Assembly (NCBI GenBank): GCA_024690505.1
Contig: JAILPA010000163.1
Span: forward strand, 1 to 38,730
DNA from: Prevotella sp.
Lineage (GTDB): Bacteria > Bacteroidota > Bacteroidia > Bacteroidales > Bacteroidaceae
Direction of reading: 5' to 3'
Length of the DNA: 38,730 nt
The notes under the pieces are model-generated. The model was not told where the DNA came from. It saw only the letters and a program-made list of their open reading frames with translations, and did not search any database. The translations under genes and the position numbers were made by a program. Shown piece after piece: positions 1 through 7,637 of this stretch (positions are counted from its first letter, which is position 1; the number at the start of each line of letters is the position of its first letter).

Positions 1-29
1 CGGCTGTAACATAGCACATAATGTATATA

Positions 30-293
30 CTAACGAGTTCTACTTAACAAAAAGTCATATTTTCCAACGGAACAGAGCAAAGTGTAAGCACTCTTTTGGG
101 GTATTCTGAAAATAATGACTTTTACAAGTGGGCTCAATAAACCTGCGACAAGAAAGAATAAGGGCACATGAAATACATATATAAACTCCTCACCGACAGA
201 AAAGAAGTGGCCCAAAATAACCAGATAAATGCCCAAGGCCTTCATCCAGTCAATCCAATCATACTTCTTTCTGATTTCTAATGTAATAGCCAT
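30..293 (-). pseudogene. truncated acyltransferase-3 family fragment
   Basis: About 87 residues starting MAITLEIRKKYDWIDWMKAL resemble the N-terminus of membrane acyltransferase-3 (OafA-like) enzymes, which O-acylate surface polysaccharides. The first helix carries the usual GIYLVILGHFF pattern, and a second helix contains the FHVPLFFLVAGLL motif. Shortly after that motif the reading frame becomes unlike the family and stops, although family members run beyond 300 residues. The neighbouring frames do not restore the protein before the window edge. I read it as a truncated or frameshifted remnant. An upstream ATG at 308 is possible but MAITLE fits the family better. The call rests on motif recognition only. 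Confidence 0.5.
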
Positions 294-308
294 TACAACA
301 ACAAACAA

Positions 309-524
309 ATGTCACCTAAAATGGTTTGAATTCAATATAACTGTTCAAGTACTACGTCTATAATCCGCTCCCCAATATGATAAAATTGCCACGAAAAAAA
401 AGGACTCCACGAAGTCTGCGGATTTAATCTATACTGCTAATCACCAGATAAGATAATTCGTAGAATTCGTGGAATCCGTTGTCGTCAAAGATAATAGTTC
501 CCTTTTATTAGTTGGAAGAGGCAA
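309..524. other. intergenic DNA, no gene seen
   Basis: No coding frame with family features is visible. The stretch near 395-485 has short related words (GAAGTCTGCGG, ATTTAATCT, then AATTCGTAGAATTCGTGG) typical in style of worn intergenic repeats in Bacteroidales. This resemblance is from memory and unverified. Confidence 0.3.
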
Positions 525-1931
525 TCAATAGAACTTGAAGTAGCGGCGGGCATTGTTATAGCTGATGTCCTCTACCATCTTGCCCAGCAGCTCGCGGTCA
601 TCGGGGAGCAGACCTTTCTCCACGTCGTTGCCCAACAGGTTGCAGAGGATGCGACGGAAGTACTCATGGCGCGGATAGCTGAGGAACGAGCGGCTGTCTG
701 TGAGCATTCCTACAAAGCGGCTCAGCAGTCCAAGCACCGAGAGGGCGTTCATCTGCTTGATCATACCATCCATCTGGTCGTTGAACCACCATCCGCTACC
801 AAACTGTATCTTACCCGGCTCACCGCCCTGGAAGTTGCCCAGCATCGTGGCTATCACCTCGTTGGCGCAGGGATTCAAAGTATATAATATGGTACGCGTG
901 AGCTTGCCCTTCATGTTCAGCTTGTTCAGGAACTTCGACATGGCACGTGCGGTATTGAACTCACCTATCGAGTCGAAGCCAGTGTCGGGGCCGAGCTGGT
1001 TATACATGGCTGTGTTGTTGTCGCGGATAGCGCCGTAGTGGAACTGCTGTGTCCAGTTGGCATCGGCATCCATCTCGGCCATCACGGTGAGGAAGCAGTT
1101 CTTGTATTGGCGTACCTCCATCTGCGACAGTTGCTGGCCGCGCATGGCCTTCTCGAAGATGACCTCAATCTGCGAATCGGTGTACTCCTCGTCGTAGAAC
1201 TCCTCAATGCCGTGGTCGGAGAGTTTACAACCGTTGGCAGCGAAGAAATCGTGACGTTTCTGAAGGGCATCGACCATATCGGCGAACTTCACAATGTTCA
1301 CACCGCTCACCTTTGCCAGTTGCTCTACGTAGGCAGGGAACTCGGGCTTTTCGATGTTCATGGCCTTGTCGGGGCGCCAGGCAGGAATCATCATCGGGTC
1401 GTCCTGGGCCTTGTGCTTGGCATACTCAATATGGTTGTGAAGATCGTCCACGGGATCGTCGGTGGTGCAGACGCACTCCACATGATAGTGTTTCATCAGC
1501 CCACGAGCGCTGAACTCGGGTTTCTGCAGCTTCTCATTGCACTCGTCGAAAATCTCGCGGGCCGTCTTCGGCGACAGCAGCTTCTCAATGCCAAAGGCCG
1601 TCTTCAGCTCCAGATGCGTCCAGTGGTACAGGGGATTGCGCAGGGTGTAGGGTACCGTCTCGGCCCATTTCTCGAACTTTTCCCAGTCGCTGGTGTCTTT
1701 GCCGGTGCAGTAGCGCTCGTCAACGCCATTGGTACGCATAGCACGCCACTTATAGTGGTCGCCGCCAAGCCACAGCTCGGTGATGCTCTTGAAACGATGG
1801 TCATTGGCCACCATCTCAGGTATCAGGTGGCAGTGATAGTCGATGATAGGCATCTTAGCCGCATGGTTGTGGTACAAGTCCTGAGCCACCTCGGTCTCAA
1901 GGACAAAGTTCTTGTCGTTGAATTGTTTCAT
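525..1931 (-). CDS. uxaC: uronate isomerase (glucuronate/galacturonate isomerase)
   Basis: This 468-residue protein matches the length and pattern of UxaC, the amidohydrolase-superfamily enzyme that converts D-glucuronate to D-fructuronate and D-galacturonate to D-tagaturonate in the cytoplasm, the first step of hexuronate breakdown. The N-terminal metal-binding HxH lies in IIDYHCHL (His33, His35). Family-like segments include the W-rich middle, DDPVDDLHNH, GCKLSDHG and the C-terminal SFLSYPRHEYFRRILCNLLG. The frame stays open upstream to 2195, but the start at 1931 (MKQFND) gives the usual N-terminus and sits about 50 bases downstream of a -7 promoter box at 1981-1988; upstream codons do not look like protein. 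No other hexuronate-pathway gene is in the window, so it appears to be a single-gene unit. Confidence 0.96.
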   Translation of the reverse strand: MKQFNDKNFVLETEVAQDLYHNHAAKMPIIDYHCHLIPEMVANDHRFKSITELWLGGDHYKWRAMRTNGVDERYCTGKDTSDWEKFEKWAETVPYTLRNPLYHWTHLELKTAFGIEKLLSPKTAREIFDECNEKLQKPEFSARGLMKHYHVECVCTTDDPVDDLHNHIEYAKHKAQDDPMMIPAWRPDKAMNIEKPEFPAYVEQLAKVSGVNIVKFADMVDALQKRHDFFAANGCKLSDHGIEEFYDEEYTDSQIEVIFEKAMRGQQLSQMEVRQYKNCFLTVMAEMDADANWTQQFHYGAIRDNNTAMYNQLGPDTGFDSIGEFNTARAMSKFLNKLNMKGKLTRTILYTLNPCANEVIATMLGNFQGGEPGKIQFGSGWWFNDQMDGMIKQMNALSVLGLLSRFVGMLTDSRSFLSYPRHEYFRRILCNLLGNDVEKGLLPDDRELLGKMVEDISYNNARRYFKFY

Positions 1932-1980
1932 TACTTCAATAGATTTGATTGTTTTAAGCGTTTTTTGGTTTTGTTGCCTG

Positions 1981-1988
1981 CAAAGGTA
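1981..1988 (-). promoter_or_regulatory. uxaC -7 promoter box
   Basis: On the minus strand the bases read TACCTTTG followed by CA, matching the Bacteroidetes -7 consensus TAnnTTTG. No good -33 TTG is seen at 19-21 bases, so the call rests on one box and its position upstream of uxaC. Confidence 0.6.
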
Positions 1989-2246
1989 CGCTTTTTTCCG
2001 CAAAAAATCATCATTAGAACTCGTTTTTTTTGGATTGAACGTTAAAAAAGACTTTTTAAGTGGAATCCAGACATGAGCGTGACAGCCTATTGTACAGACA
2101 AAACGCCAAGGCGTCAGAAGGCGTTTTAGGCTAATTTGTGAAACAAATCGCGGTGAATGCGGATAAATCATCCCAAAAACAGTTAAATTTTGCAAACGCA
2201 GGAGACAAAAGTCAAACCTCTAATCCCGATTCTCAATTATTATTCG
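1989..2246. other. intergenic region between divergent uxaC and rplU
   Basis: No gene is seen. A short inverted repeat AAAACGCC / GGCGTTTT spans 2100-2127 with 8-bp arms and a 12-base loop; its role is unknown. Confidence 0.35.
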
Positions 2247-2254
2247 TACCTTTG
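2247..2254 (+). promoter_or_regulatory. rplU-rpmA -7 promoter box
   Basis: TACCTTTG followed by CA fits the Bacteroidetes -7 box. It predicts transcription starting near 2260 and a leader of roughly 85-90 bases before rplU, which is long compared with other genes in this window. Confidence 0.65.
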
Positions 2255-2270
2255 CAGCCCGAAACAGAGT

Positions 2271-2316
2271 CCGACGAGGCTTGGTGAAGAATATACGAAC
2301 GTATATCGCCTCACGG
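2271..2316 (+). promoter_or_regulatory. structured rplU leader, candidate ribosomal-protein autoregulatory element
   Basis: Three helices nest in the leader: CCG 2271-2273 with CGG 2314-2316, GAGGC 2276-2280 with GCCTC 2308-2312, and ATATACG 2291-2297 with CGTATAT 2300-2306. A ten-base unpaired stretch (2281-2290) sits on the 5' side. Bulged, nested stems ahead of a ribosomal-protein operon are the usual form of autoregulatory leaders. Function is inference. Confidence 0.5.
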
Positions 2317-2347
2317 AAAAACCCCTAAATACAAATTAAATAAAGCA

Positions 2348-2665
2348 ATGTACGCAATTGTAGAAATCCAGGGTCAGCAGTTCAAAGCCGAAGAGGGCAA
2401 GAAGCTCTTCGTTCACCACATCAAGGACGTGGAAGCCGGCAAGACTGTTGAATTTGACAAAGTGCTGCTCGTCGATGCTGACGGCGCTGTCAAGGTAGGC
2501 GCACCCACCGTAGAGGGCGCAAAAGTAGTAGTAGAAGTAGTGAACCCGCTCGTTAAGGGCGACAAGGTGATTGTTTTCAAGATGAAGCGCCGCAAGGACT
2601 CACGCAAGAAGAACGGTCATCGTGAGCAGTTCACTCAGGTAGAAGTTAAACAAGTAATCGCTTAA
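2348..2665 (+). CDS. rplU: 50S ribosomal protein L21 (bL21)
   Basis: The 105-residue product is the normal size for bL21, which binds 23S rRNA in the large subunit. It opens [19 protein letters not shown], the standard L21 N-terminus, and the basic C-terminal half holds [16 protein letters not shown], the rRNA-binding stretch. It lies 14 bases upstream of rpmA on the same strand, the conserved L21-L27 pairing. Expression probably depends on the promoter at 2247-2254 and on the folded leader at 2271-2316. Confidence 0.98.
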   Translation: MYAIVEIQGQQFKAEEGKKLFVHHIKDVEAGKTVEFDKVLLVDADGAVKVGAPTVEGAKVVVEVVNPLVKGDKVIVFKMKRRKDSRKKNGHREQFTQVEVKQVIA

Positions 2666-2671
2666 AGGAGG
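2664..2671 (+). promoter_or_regulatory. strong Shine-Dalgarno for rpmA
   Basis: AAAGGAGG overlaps the rplU stop codon and lies 8 bases before the rpmA ATG. Such a perfect site stands out because most genes here lack a recognisable Shine-Dalgarno. Confidence 0.75.
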
Positions 2672-2679
2672 ACGCAGTT

Positions 2680-2943
2680 ATGGCACATAAAAAAGGTGTA
2701 GGTAGCTCAAAGAACGGCCGCGAGAGTGCAGCCCAGCGACTTGGCGTTAAGATTTGGGGTGGTCAGAAGGTGAAGGCCGGCAACATTATTGTTCGCCAGC
2801 GCGGCACCCACCACAACCCCGGTAATGGCGTAGCCATCGGTAAGGACGATACCCTCTTTGCTCTGATTGACGGAACGGTGGACTTCCATCGCGGCTATCA
2901 CAACAAGAGTGTCGTTTCGGTCATTCCCGAAGCAGAAGCCTAA
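2680..2943 (+). CDS. rpmA: 50S ribosomal protein L27 (bL27)
   Basis: The 87 residues are a full-length bL27, which lies near the peptidyl-transferase centre of the large subunit. The N-terminus [20 protein letters not shown] is the flexible tail that reaches toward tRNA; there is no extra cleaved N-terminal peptide of the Firmicutes type. The body shows the family signature [18 protein letters not shown]. It follows rplU by 14 bases behind a strong Shine-Dalgarno, and a hairpin terminator follows it. Confidence 0.98.
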   Translation: MAHKKGVGSSKNGRESAAQRLGVKIWGGQKVKAGNIIVRQRGTHHNPGNGVAIGKDDTLFALIDGTVDFHRGYHNKSVVSVIPEAEA

Positions 2944-2977
2944 GCCAGGCACACAAATACTTATTCCAAACAAACAC

Positions 2978-3010
2978 AGAACCCCAAGGACTTTCGCCCT
3001 TGGGGTTTCT
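2978..3010. terminator. hairpin terminator after rpmA, possibly bidirectional
   Basis: AACCCCAAGG (2980-2989) pairs perfectly with CCTTGGGGTT (2998-3007) across an 8-base loop, followed by a pyrimidine-rich TCTGCTTCTTC. It lies between the convergent rpmA and the GHL10-like gene, so it may serve both strands. Confidence 0.75.
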
Positions 3011-3037
3011 GCTTCTTCTGGTTTATGACCCGCCTGA

Positions 3038-4555
3038 TCACAACTTGACGGTCTTCTTCACGGGCTTGCTCTCGTTCTGCAGGCGGTCAAGGGCTGTTAC
3101 GACATATGTATAGCGGTGCGTGCCATCGATGTACGGCAGTCGTAGGAAGGTCTGCGGTGTGATAGCCACGATGTGCGAGGGATCATCGGTGTTGATGGTT
3201 TCGCCCTGAGCAAAGCAGTAGACGACATAGCGTGTTGCCTCGTCGCTCCATTTCTTACTGCGCGGAGCCGTCCAGAAGAGCACCAGGTTTCCATCCTCCA
3301 TGAGGACGGGCTTCAGCTTGCGTGGCTTTTTCGGTGCGGCATTATCGAGGAAGGCCATTTGGGGCTGCAGGGCAGGATAGCGCCAATAGTACTGCCTGAG
3401 CATAGTGCCATAGTTGCCTACGTTGTCGACTGCAGCCTTGGCATACCAGAGCACGGAGCCCTTCACCCCCGGCATCTGCTCGGTGAGTGCCCGTTTGGCT
3501 GGCTGCTGGTGTTGGCCAGGGCGCTGCGGGTCGGTGGCTTTCACCGTACGCTCCACATCCTCGCCAATATAGAGCGGACGAGCCGAAGCATACTGGTTCC
3601 ACCACTGTATGAGGGTGGCATAGTCGGCGCTCTTATGCCCTATCTCCCAATAAAGCTGAGGCACGCAGTAGTCCAGCCATCCGTTATTCACCCAAAGCAG
3701 TACGTCGGCATAGAGGTCGTCGTAGTTCTGGAGGCCGTTGGTCTGACTGCCGATGTCAGCCGAGCGTTTGTTGCGATAGATGCCGAAAGGCGAGATGCCG
3801 ACCTTCACCCAGGGCTTTGCCTGATGCACAGTCTCATAGAACTGCCGTATGAAGAGGTTCACATTATTGCGCCGCCAATCGCCGCGGTTGCTGAAGCCAT
3901 TGGGATATTGACGGAACTGGACATCATCGGGAATCTGCTGCCCTGCTGCTGGATAGGGATAGAAATAGTCGTCCATGTGGATGCCGTCAACGTCGTAGCG
4001 TGTAACAATGTCTTTGGCCACCATGCAGATATAATCACGATTCTCGGGAATGCCAGGATTCAGTATCTTAAGCCCATCGTAGTCGAAGCAACGCTCAGGA
4101 TGTTGCACGGCGATATGCTGCGCAGACAGTGCCGCAGTGCTCTTCGTCTTCGCACGATAGGGATTGATCCAGGCATGAAGTTCCATACCCCGCGCGTGGC
4201 ACTGGTCTATCATCCACTGCAGAGGATCCCAATAGGGCTGAGGTGCCCTACCCTGCTGGCCTGTCAGGAAACGGCTCCAGGGTTCAATGCTGCTCTGGTA
4301 GAGGGCATCGCACTCGGGGCGCACCTGGAAGATGATTGCATTCACACCGTCGCGTTGCAATTCGTCGAGCTGATAGCTCAGTGTCTGCTGCATCTTCTCG
4401 GTCGACAGTCCCTGGAACTGTCCGTTCACGCACTGAATCCACGCACCGCGGAATTCGCGCTTCTTTTGAGCCGTCATAGGGCTAAGCGACAAATGCAAAA
4501 GGATGAACGATAGACAGAGCAGCAGCACCCATCGATTGCCAAACACTCTCTTCAT
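3038..4555 (-). CDS. exported glycoside-hydrolase-like (GHL10/DUF187, YngK-type) protein with C-terminal fibronectin-like domain
   Basis: The start at 4555 gives a 505-residue protein with a signal peptide (MKRVFGNRWVLLLCLSFILL, then cleavage near TAQKK). The GHL10 barrel begins at REFRGAWIQCVNGQF and keeps the family blocks GVNAIIFQVRPECDALYQS, GMELHAWINPYRA, DGIHMDDYFYPYP and VKVGISPFGIYRN, all expected along the sugar-binding face of a TIM barrel. Residues from about 405 on (PKKPRKLKP to the end) look like a fibronectin-III or Ig-like domain. The likely substrate is a cell-wall or other glycan in the periplasm or on the surface, but no activity can be assigned from sequence. It is last in the DMP19-like/smpB/HAD run. 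An ATG at 4576 is an alternative start seven residues upstream. Confidence 0.88.
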   Translation of the reverse strand: MKRVFGNRWVLLLCLSFILLHLSLSPMTAQKKREFRGAWIQCVNGQFQGLSTEKMQQTLSYQLDELQRDGVNAIIFQVRPECDALYQSSIEPWSRFLTGQQGRAPQPYWDPLQWMIDQCHARGMELHAWINPYRAKTKSTAALSAQHIAVQHPERCFDYDGLKILNPGIPENRDYICMVAKDIVTRYDVDGIHMDDYFYPYPAAGQQIPDDVQFRQYPNGFSNRGDWRRNNVNLFIRQFYETVHQAKPWVKVGISPFGIYRNKRSADIGSQTNGLQNYDDLYADVLLWVNNGWLDYCVPQLYWEIGHKSADYATLIQWWNQYASARPLYIGEDVERTVKATDPQRPGQHQQPAKRALTEQMPGVKGSVLWYAKAAVDNVGNYGTMLRQYYWRYPALQPQMAFLDNAAPKKPRKLKPVLMEDGNLVLFWTAPRSKKWSDEATRYVVYCFAQGETINTDDPSHIVAITPQTFLRLPYIDGTHRYTYVVTALDRLQNESKPVKKTVKL

Positions 4556-4612
4556 ATTACTGATAGTTAGAATCATAGTTGTCGTTTCTCGGTTGTTTTC
4601 ATTGGTCAGTGC

Positions 4613-5233
4613 CTATTTCAGGAAATCATAGATTTTCTCCGTCCAGTCCTCACCATTCTTCGGACAGAAGGTGTGAAGGCCGATCTGACTGGCGGCAGCC
4701 ACATTTCTTGGGCCGTCGTCGATGAACAGGCACTCTGAGGCCCATGTCTTCTCAGCTTCAAGCACACGGCGGAAGAAGCGCTCGTCGGGTTTCATCACTT
4801 TCATCTGATAGCTCAGGTAGAGAGCGTCGAAATAATGGTCGACACCATGTCCGTGCCCGTCGAAGCGGTCGGACAGCACCCACTCCATCATGTAGGGGTT
4901 GGTGTTCGACAATAGCAGCAACCTGTAGCCTTCATTGCGCAGACGTTGCAGCACGTCGAGGTTGCGCTGAGGCAGGTCTCGCGCATAGCCCTGCCAGGCA
5001 TAGCAGCACTCCGCATAGGTTGCCTCGCGGCCAATCAGCTGGCTGAACTCCTTCCTGAAGGTCTCGGCATCGATGGCACCTGCCTCTAAATCGCCGAAGA
5101 TGCCATGCTGGGTGTAGGAGTCAAGATACTGACCGGCATCTTTCAGGCCAAGCTCTTCAAAGCGCTGTGCTGCCTGTTGAGGGTCGAGCGTCAACACAAC
5201 GCCGCCGAGGTCAAAAATCAAAGTACGTATCAT
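4613..5233 (-). CDS. HAD-superfamily hydrolase, subfamily IA (YihX-like)
   Basis: The 206-residue protein has the four HAD motifs: motif I in FDLGGVV (nucleophile Asp8), motif II in LLLLSNTN, motif III lysine in MKVMKPDERFF, and motif IV in CLFIDDGPRN. Subfamily IA enzymes are small phosphatases or dehalogenases acting on sugar phosphates or nucleotides. Motif I has Gly where the second Asp (general acid/base) usually lies, as also in YihX-type phosphatases, so this is a subfamily trait rather than clear loss. Substrate is unknown. It lies 39 bases downstream of smpB, separated by a 7-bp repeat tract, and is probably co-transcribed with it. Confidence 0.9.
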   Translation of the reverse strand: MIRTLIFDLGGVVLTLDPQQAAQRFEELGLKDAGQYLDSYTQHGIFGDLEAGAIDAETFRKEFSQLIGREATYAECCYAWQGYARDLPQRNLDVLQRLRNEGYRLLLLSNTNPYMMEWVLSDRFDGHGHGVDHYFDALYLSYQMKVMKPDERFFRRVLEAEKTWASECLFIDDGPRNVAAASQIGLHTFCPKNGEDWTEKIYDFLK

Positions 5234-5261
5234 GAGGAATGAGGAATGAGAAATGAGAAAT
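5234..5261. repeat. four tandem 7-bp units between smpB and HAD gene
   Basis: GAGGAAT twice followed by GAGAAAT twice. The tract fills most of the 39-base spacer directly before the HAD start codon, so copy-number changes could alter spacing or coupling. Confidence 0.6.
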
Positions 5262-5272
5262 GTATGATGTCG

Positions 5273-5755
5273 CTATTTGAAACCCTTCATGGCGCGATCC
5301 ATTTCGCGGCGGTCTTCTTTTTCCTTCAGCGTCTGGCGCTTATCGAAGGCCTTCTTACCTTTACACAGGGCCAAATCGACCTTCGCACGCCCTTTGTCGT
5401 CGATAAACACTAAAGTGGGCACGATGGTGTAGCCTGTCTGCTTCGTGGCACTCTCCAGGCGGTTTATCTCGCGACGGGTGAGCAACAATTTGCGGTCACG
5501 CTTCTGCTCGTGATTGTTGTACGAGCCATAGAAATAGGGACTGATACTCATGCCTTTCACCCAAAGCTCGCCACGGATGATGGTGCAGTAGGTGTCGACG
5601 AGCGAGGCCTTGCCGGCTCGAATAGACTTAATCTCGGTGCCGGTAAGCACAATGCCGGCCGTGAACTCCTCAATGAAGAAATATTCAAAGGCGGCCTTAC
5701 GATTCTTAATCTGTATGGGGCTCTTCTTGCGAAGCTGTTCCTGTTCCTTGTTCAT
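5273..5755 (-). CDS. smpB: SsrA-binding protein SmpB
   Basis: SmpB binds tmRNA and carries it to stalled ribosomes for trans-translation. The 160-residue product shows the OB-fold core ([37 protein letters not shown], cited here in part as [20 protein letters not shown]), then [15 protein letters not shown] and the basic C-terminal tail [20 protein letters not shown], which threads into the mRNA channel. The frame is open upstream to 5815, but the ATG at 5755 gives the family N-terminus and overlaps the stop of the preceding gene as ATGA, a sign of translational coupling. The tmRNA gene itself is not in the window. Confidence 0.97.
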   Translation of the reverse strand: MNKEQEQLRKKSPIQIKNRKAAFEYFFIEEFTAGIVLTGTEIKSIRAGKASLVDTYCTIIRGELWVKGMSISPYFYGSYNNHEQKRDRKLLLTRREINRLESATKQTGYTIVPTLVFIDDKGRAKVDLALCKGKKAFDKRQTLKEKEDRREMDRAMKGFK

Positions 5756-6258
5756 ACGACGTGTGCAAACTTTTCTATGTTCTCGTCCACATAATGGGCT
5801 ATCTGGGCCGTCCACTCCTCTTCTTTCTCAACAAACATGTCGTCATAGTCGTCGAACTGCGGATGACGCTCGAACAACGCCATGAACTCATCGTCGTCAC
5901 AATCGGCCTCCAATGCCTCGCGGTTCTCAAGCCACAGCGTGTGTACCTCATAGAGCATCTTCGACAGCTCACGCATGTGCCACATCTTGTTCAGAGCCTT
6001 CGCAAAGGGATTCTTAAAGATAAACGGGCCATACCCATTGTGAATCAGCTGGATAAAGCCACCATCCATCACCTCCTGATGAAGGGTGTCCCAACATAGC
6101 AGGGTCATCTGGTCGGCGTTCAGTTCGGCCATCGTCTCGGCAGTGGGTTCACCACCAATAGCCTCACGGATGGCTTTAATGAATACAGCCAGGAACTCGT
6201 CGTTACCCTCGAGTGCTGCCAGGCTCAGATCCTGGTCGTTTACTGTAATCTGTTTCAT
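5752..6258 (-). CDS. DMP19-like (DUF4375) acidic protein
   Basis: The 168-residue protein carries the DUF4375/DMP19 C-terminal-domain pattern, notably [20 protein letters not shown] followed by GPFIF. The founding member, Neisseria DMP19, is a DNA-mimic protein that sequesters a transcription factor. Acidic runs ([23 protein letters not shown]) dominate the C-terminal third, which would suit a DNA or RNA mimic, but many family members have no known role. Its last four bases overlap the smpB start, so the two are made together. Its ATG lies only 7 bases past a -7 promoter box, so the mRNA is probably leaderless. Confidence 0.8.
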   Translation of the reverse strand: MKQITVNDQDLSLAALEGNDEFLAVFIKAIREAIGGEPTAETMAELNADQMTLLCWDTLHQEVMDGGFIQLIHNGYGPFIFKNPFAKALNKMWHMRELSKMLYEVHTLWLENREALEADCDDDEFMALFERHPQFDDYDDMFVEKEEEWTAQIAHYVDENIEKFAHVV

Positions 6259-6265
6259 ATGCCTG

Positions 6266-6297
6266 CAAAGTTACGAATAATTTTGCGAACCACCAAA
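6266..6297 (-). promoter_or_regulatory. promoter of DMP19-like/smpB unit
   Basis: On the minus strand TTTG (6294-6297) precedes TAACTTTG (6266-6273) with exactly 20 bases between, the Bacteroidetes -33/-7 layout. Transcription should start within a few bases of the ATG at 6258. Confidence 0.8.
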
Positions 6298-6458
6298 CAT
6301 GGAGCATATTCGCTGAAAAAAAAACTTATATTAACATCAAAATACCCAAAAACAACGAAAAGTCTTTTTCGTGCTCTTTGATGTAAATACTGCAGAATTT
6401 TGCGCTTCTTGAAGTGAAAGAGAATGTAAAACAAATTCAAATTCACAAAAAGAGCCGT

Positions 6459-6590
6459 ACAACGGGGATTTTAGAGAAGCACCGCTTTGAGAGTGGAAAA
6501 GGACAGCTTTGAGGGTCAAAAAGCTGTCCTTTTCCACTCTCAAAGCGGTGCTTCCATTTTTGAAGAAATATCGATGTAAAGAAAATTCGT
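6459..6590. repeat. long palindromic dispersed element, copy 1
   Basis: Arms 6476-6510 and 6520-6554 are perfect 35-base reverse complements (left arm begins GAAGCACCGC and ends GGACAGCTTT) around a 9-base loop. Flanks are shared with a second copy at 36001-36131: an ACGGGGATTTT side on the left and a CGATGTAAAGAAAATTCG side on the right. The element has no ORF of its own that resembles a transposase. Frames that read through it are not credible genes. Confidence 0.85.
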
Positions 6591-6833
6591 ACTCCGCTCC
6601 TGTCCTGCATGGTACATTATCCAGCAATGTCCTTTCATCGATACATCACCTCGGCTCGCCCTACGTCCTAGACGTTATGTTTCCATACTATTATCTTTCT
6701 ACCCCATATGCGGGAAGCAGTGTCCCGTTTGCTCTTGACGCGACAGTCTACTGAGATAGTGACATCAAGGTTATCAATGGCAACAGGCTGTCTTTACTCC
6801 ATCAACGAACAAAGCTATTTGAGGACAGCAATA
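6591..6833. other. intergenic DNA, no gene seen
   Basis: Short open frames exist on the plus strand but they have no start context, no family features and no promoter. I see nothing else supportable here. Confidence 0.4.
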
Positions 6834-6874
6834 ATAAAAAAGCGGGGATGCACCAATTGTCTGGCACATCCCCG
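6834..6874 (-). terminator. terminator of the small outer-membrane barrel gene
   Basis: CGGGGATG (6843-6850) pairs with CATCCCCG (6867-6874); on the minus strand the hairpin is followed by a run of T (6835-6841). It sits 24 bases past the stop codon at 6898. Confidence 0.85.
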
Positions 6875-6897
6875 TAGATGTTGTGTTCAGTTCTCGA

Positions 6898-7440
6898 TTA
6901 GAAGTTGAAGTAGAGACCGAAGAGCAGGTTAGCACCGCTCAGATCAAGACCGAACTTCGAGATGTTGTTGTCGTCGCCATCGGGGTTGAGCTGATCCCAG
7001 CCAATGAAACCAACGTGAGACACGAAGCTGATATTGTCAGTCAGGCTAACGGCCAGACCGGGCTTGAAGCCAACAGCAATCTCATTCCAGTCAGCCTTAG
7101 AAGCTGTGGTGAAGTCAACACCGCCATCAACGAAAAGGCTTACCTTACCGCTCTTCAGGAAGGTGTAACGAGCATAGGGATTGAAGGTGAAAGCGTTCTC
7201 GCTGACGCCATCAACAAGGGCCCACTTGTCGCTCTCGTAACCGATGACGGCACCAATGGCCCACTCATCGTTCAGGTTGTAACCAACCTCGGGGAGAATT
7301 TTGAATGTGGTCTCGCTGCGGTCACCAGCCAACTTCTGGCTGCTCCAAGCATTCACACTGACGCTACCGCCAACATAAACCTGTGCGTTCACGCTCATTG
7401 CCACGAAAGCAACTGCGATAAGAGATAAAATCTTTTTCAT
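6898..7440 (-). CDS. small outer-membrane beta-barrel protein
   Basis: The 180-residue protein starts with a clear signal peptide (MKKILSLIAVAFVAMSVNA, cleaved before QVYVGG). The rest alternates aromatic and small polar residues in repeated short strands such as FNPYARYTFLKSGKVSLFVD and ends in phenylalanine (GLYFNF), the signal used for barrel insertion. Length suggests an eight-stranded barrel of the OmpA/OmpW-like outer-membrane class. No substrate can be assigned. It has its own promoter at 7520-7527, a leader of about 75 bases and a terminator, so it is a single-gene unit and may be well expressed. Confidence 0.85.
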   Translation of the reverse strand: MKKILSLIAVAFVAMSVNAQVYVGGSVSVNAWSSQKLAGDRSETTFKILPEVGYNLNDEWAIGAVIGYESDKWALVDGVSENAFTFNPYARYTFLKSGKVSLFVDGGVDFTTASKADWNEIAVGFKPGLAVSLTDNISFVSHVGFIGWDQLNPDGDDNNISKFGLDLSGANLLFGLYFNF

Positions 7441-7519
7441 TTCTTGTTATCTGTTTAAATTGTTAAACTTTAAGGGGCGTTATGTTCTCAAGAACCGAGG
7501 CCCCCTCTGAAAACGGTTG

Positions 7520-7527
7520 CAAAGTTA
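7520..7527 (-). promoter_or_regulatory. -7 box for the outer-membrane barrel gene
   Basis: The minus strand reads TAACTTTG followed by CA. A TTTG lies 22 bases upstream, slightly beyond the usual spacing. Confidence 0.6.
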
Positions 7528-7637
7528 AGCATTATTCACAAACTGAGAGCAAAATTATCAAAATTTTGTGTGCACACACCGCCATTTTGTTGATTTTTGT
7601 CAATTGTCAGTCACGTGATTTGCGGTTGTTGGCCTGT

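Noticed and set aside
1038..2045. Long plus-strand frame (335 codons) opposite uxaC
   Set aside because: It is the antisense shadow of uxaC, with histidine/leucine-rich composition and no family features.
3173..4513. Plus-strand frame of 446 codons opposite the GHL10-like gene
   Set aside because: Antisense shadow; the minus strand has a clear signal peptide and domain blocks.
6337..6627. Frame through palindromic copy 1 sharing RVEKDSFLT-like words with a frame at 36011-36229
   Set aside because: The shared peptide comes from the repeat DNA itself, not from a protein family; no start context.
6819..6831. Word GGACAGCAATAAT shared with 36203-36215
   Set aside because: Located at different distances and sides of the two palindromic elements; 13 bases is within chance plus AT bias.
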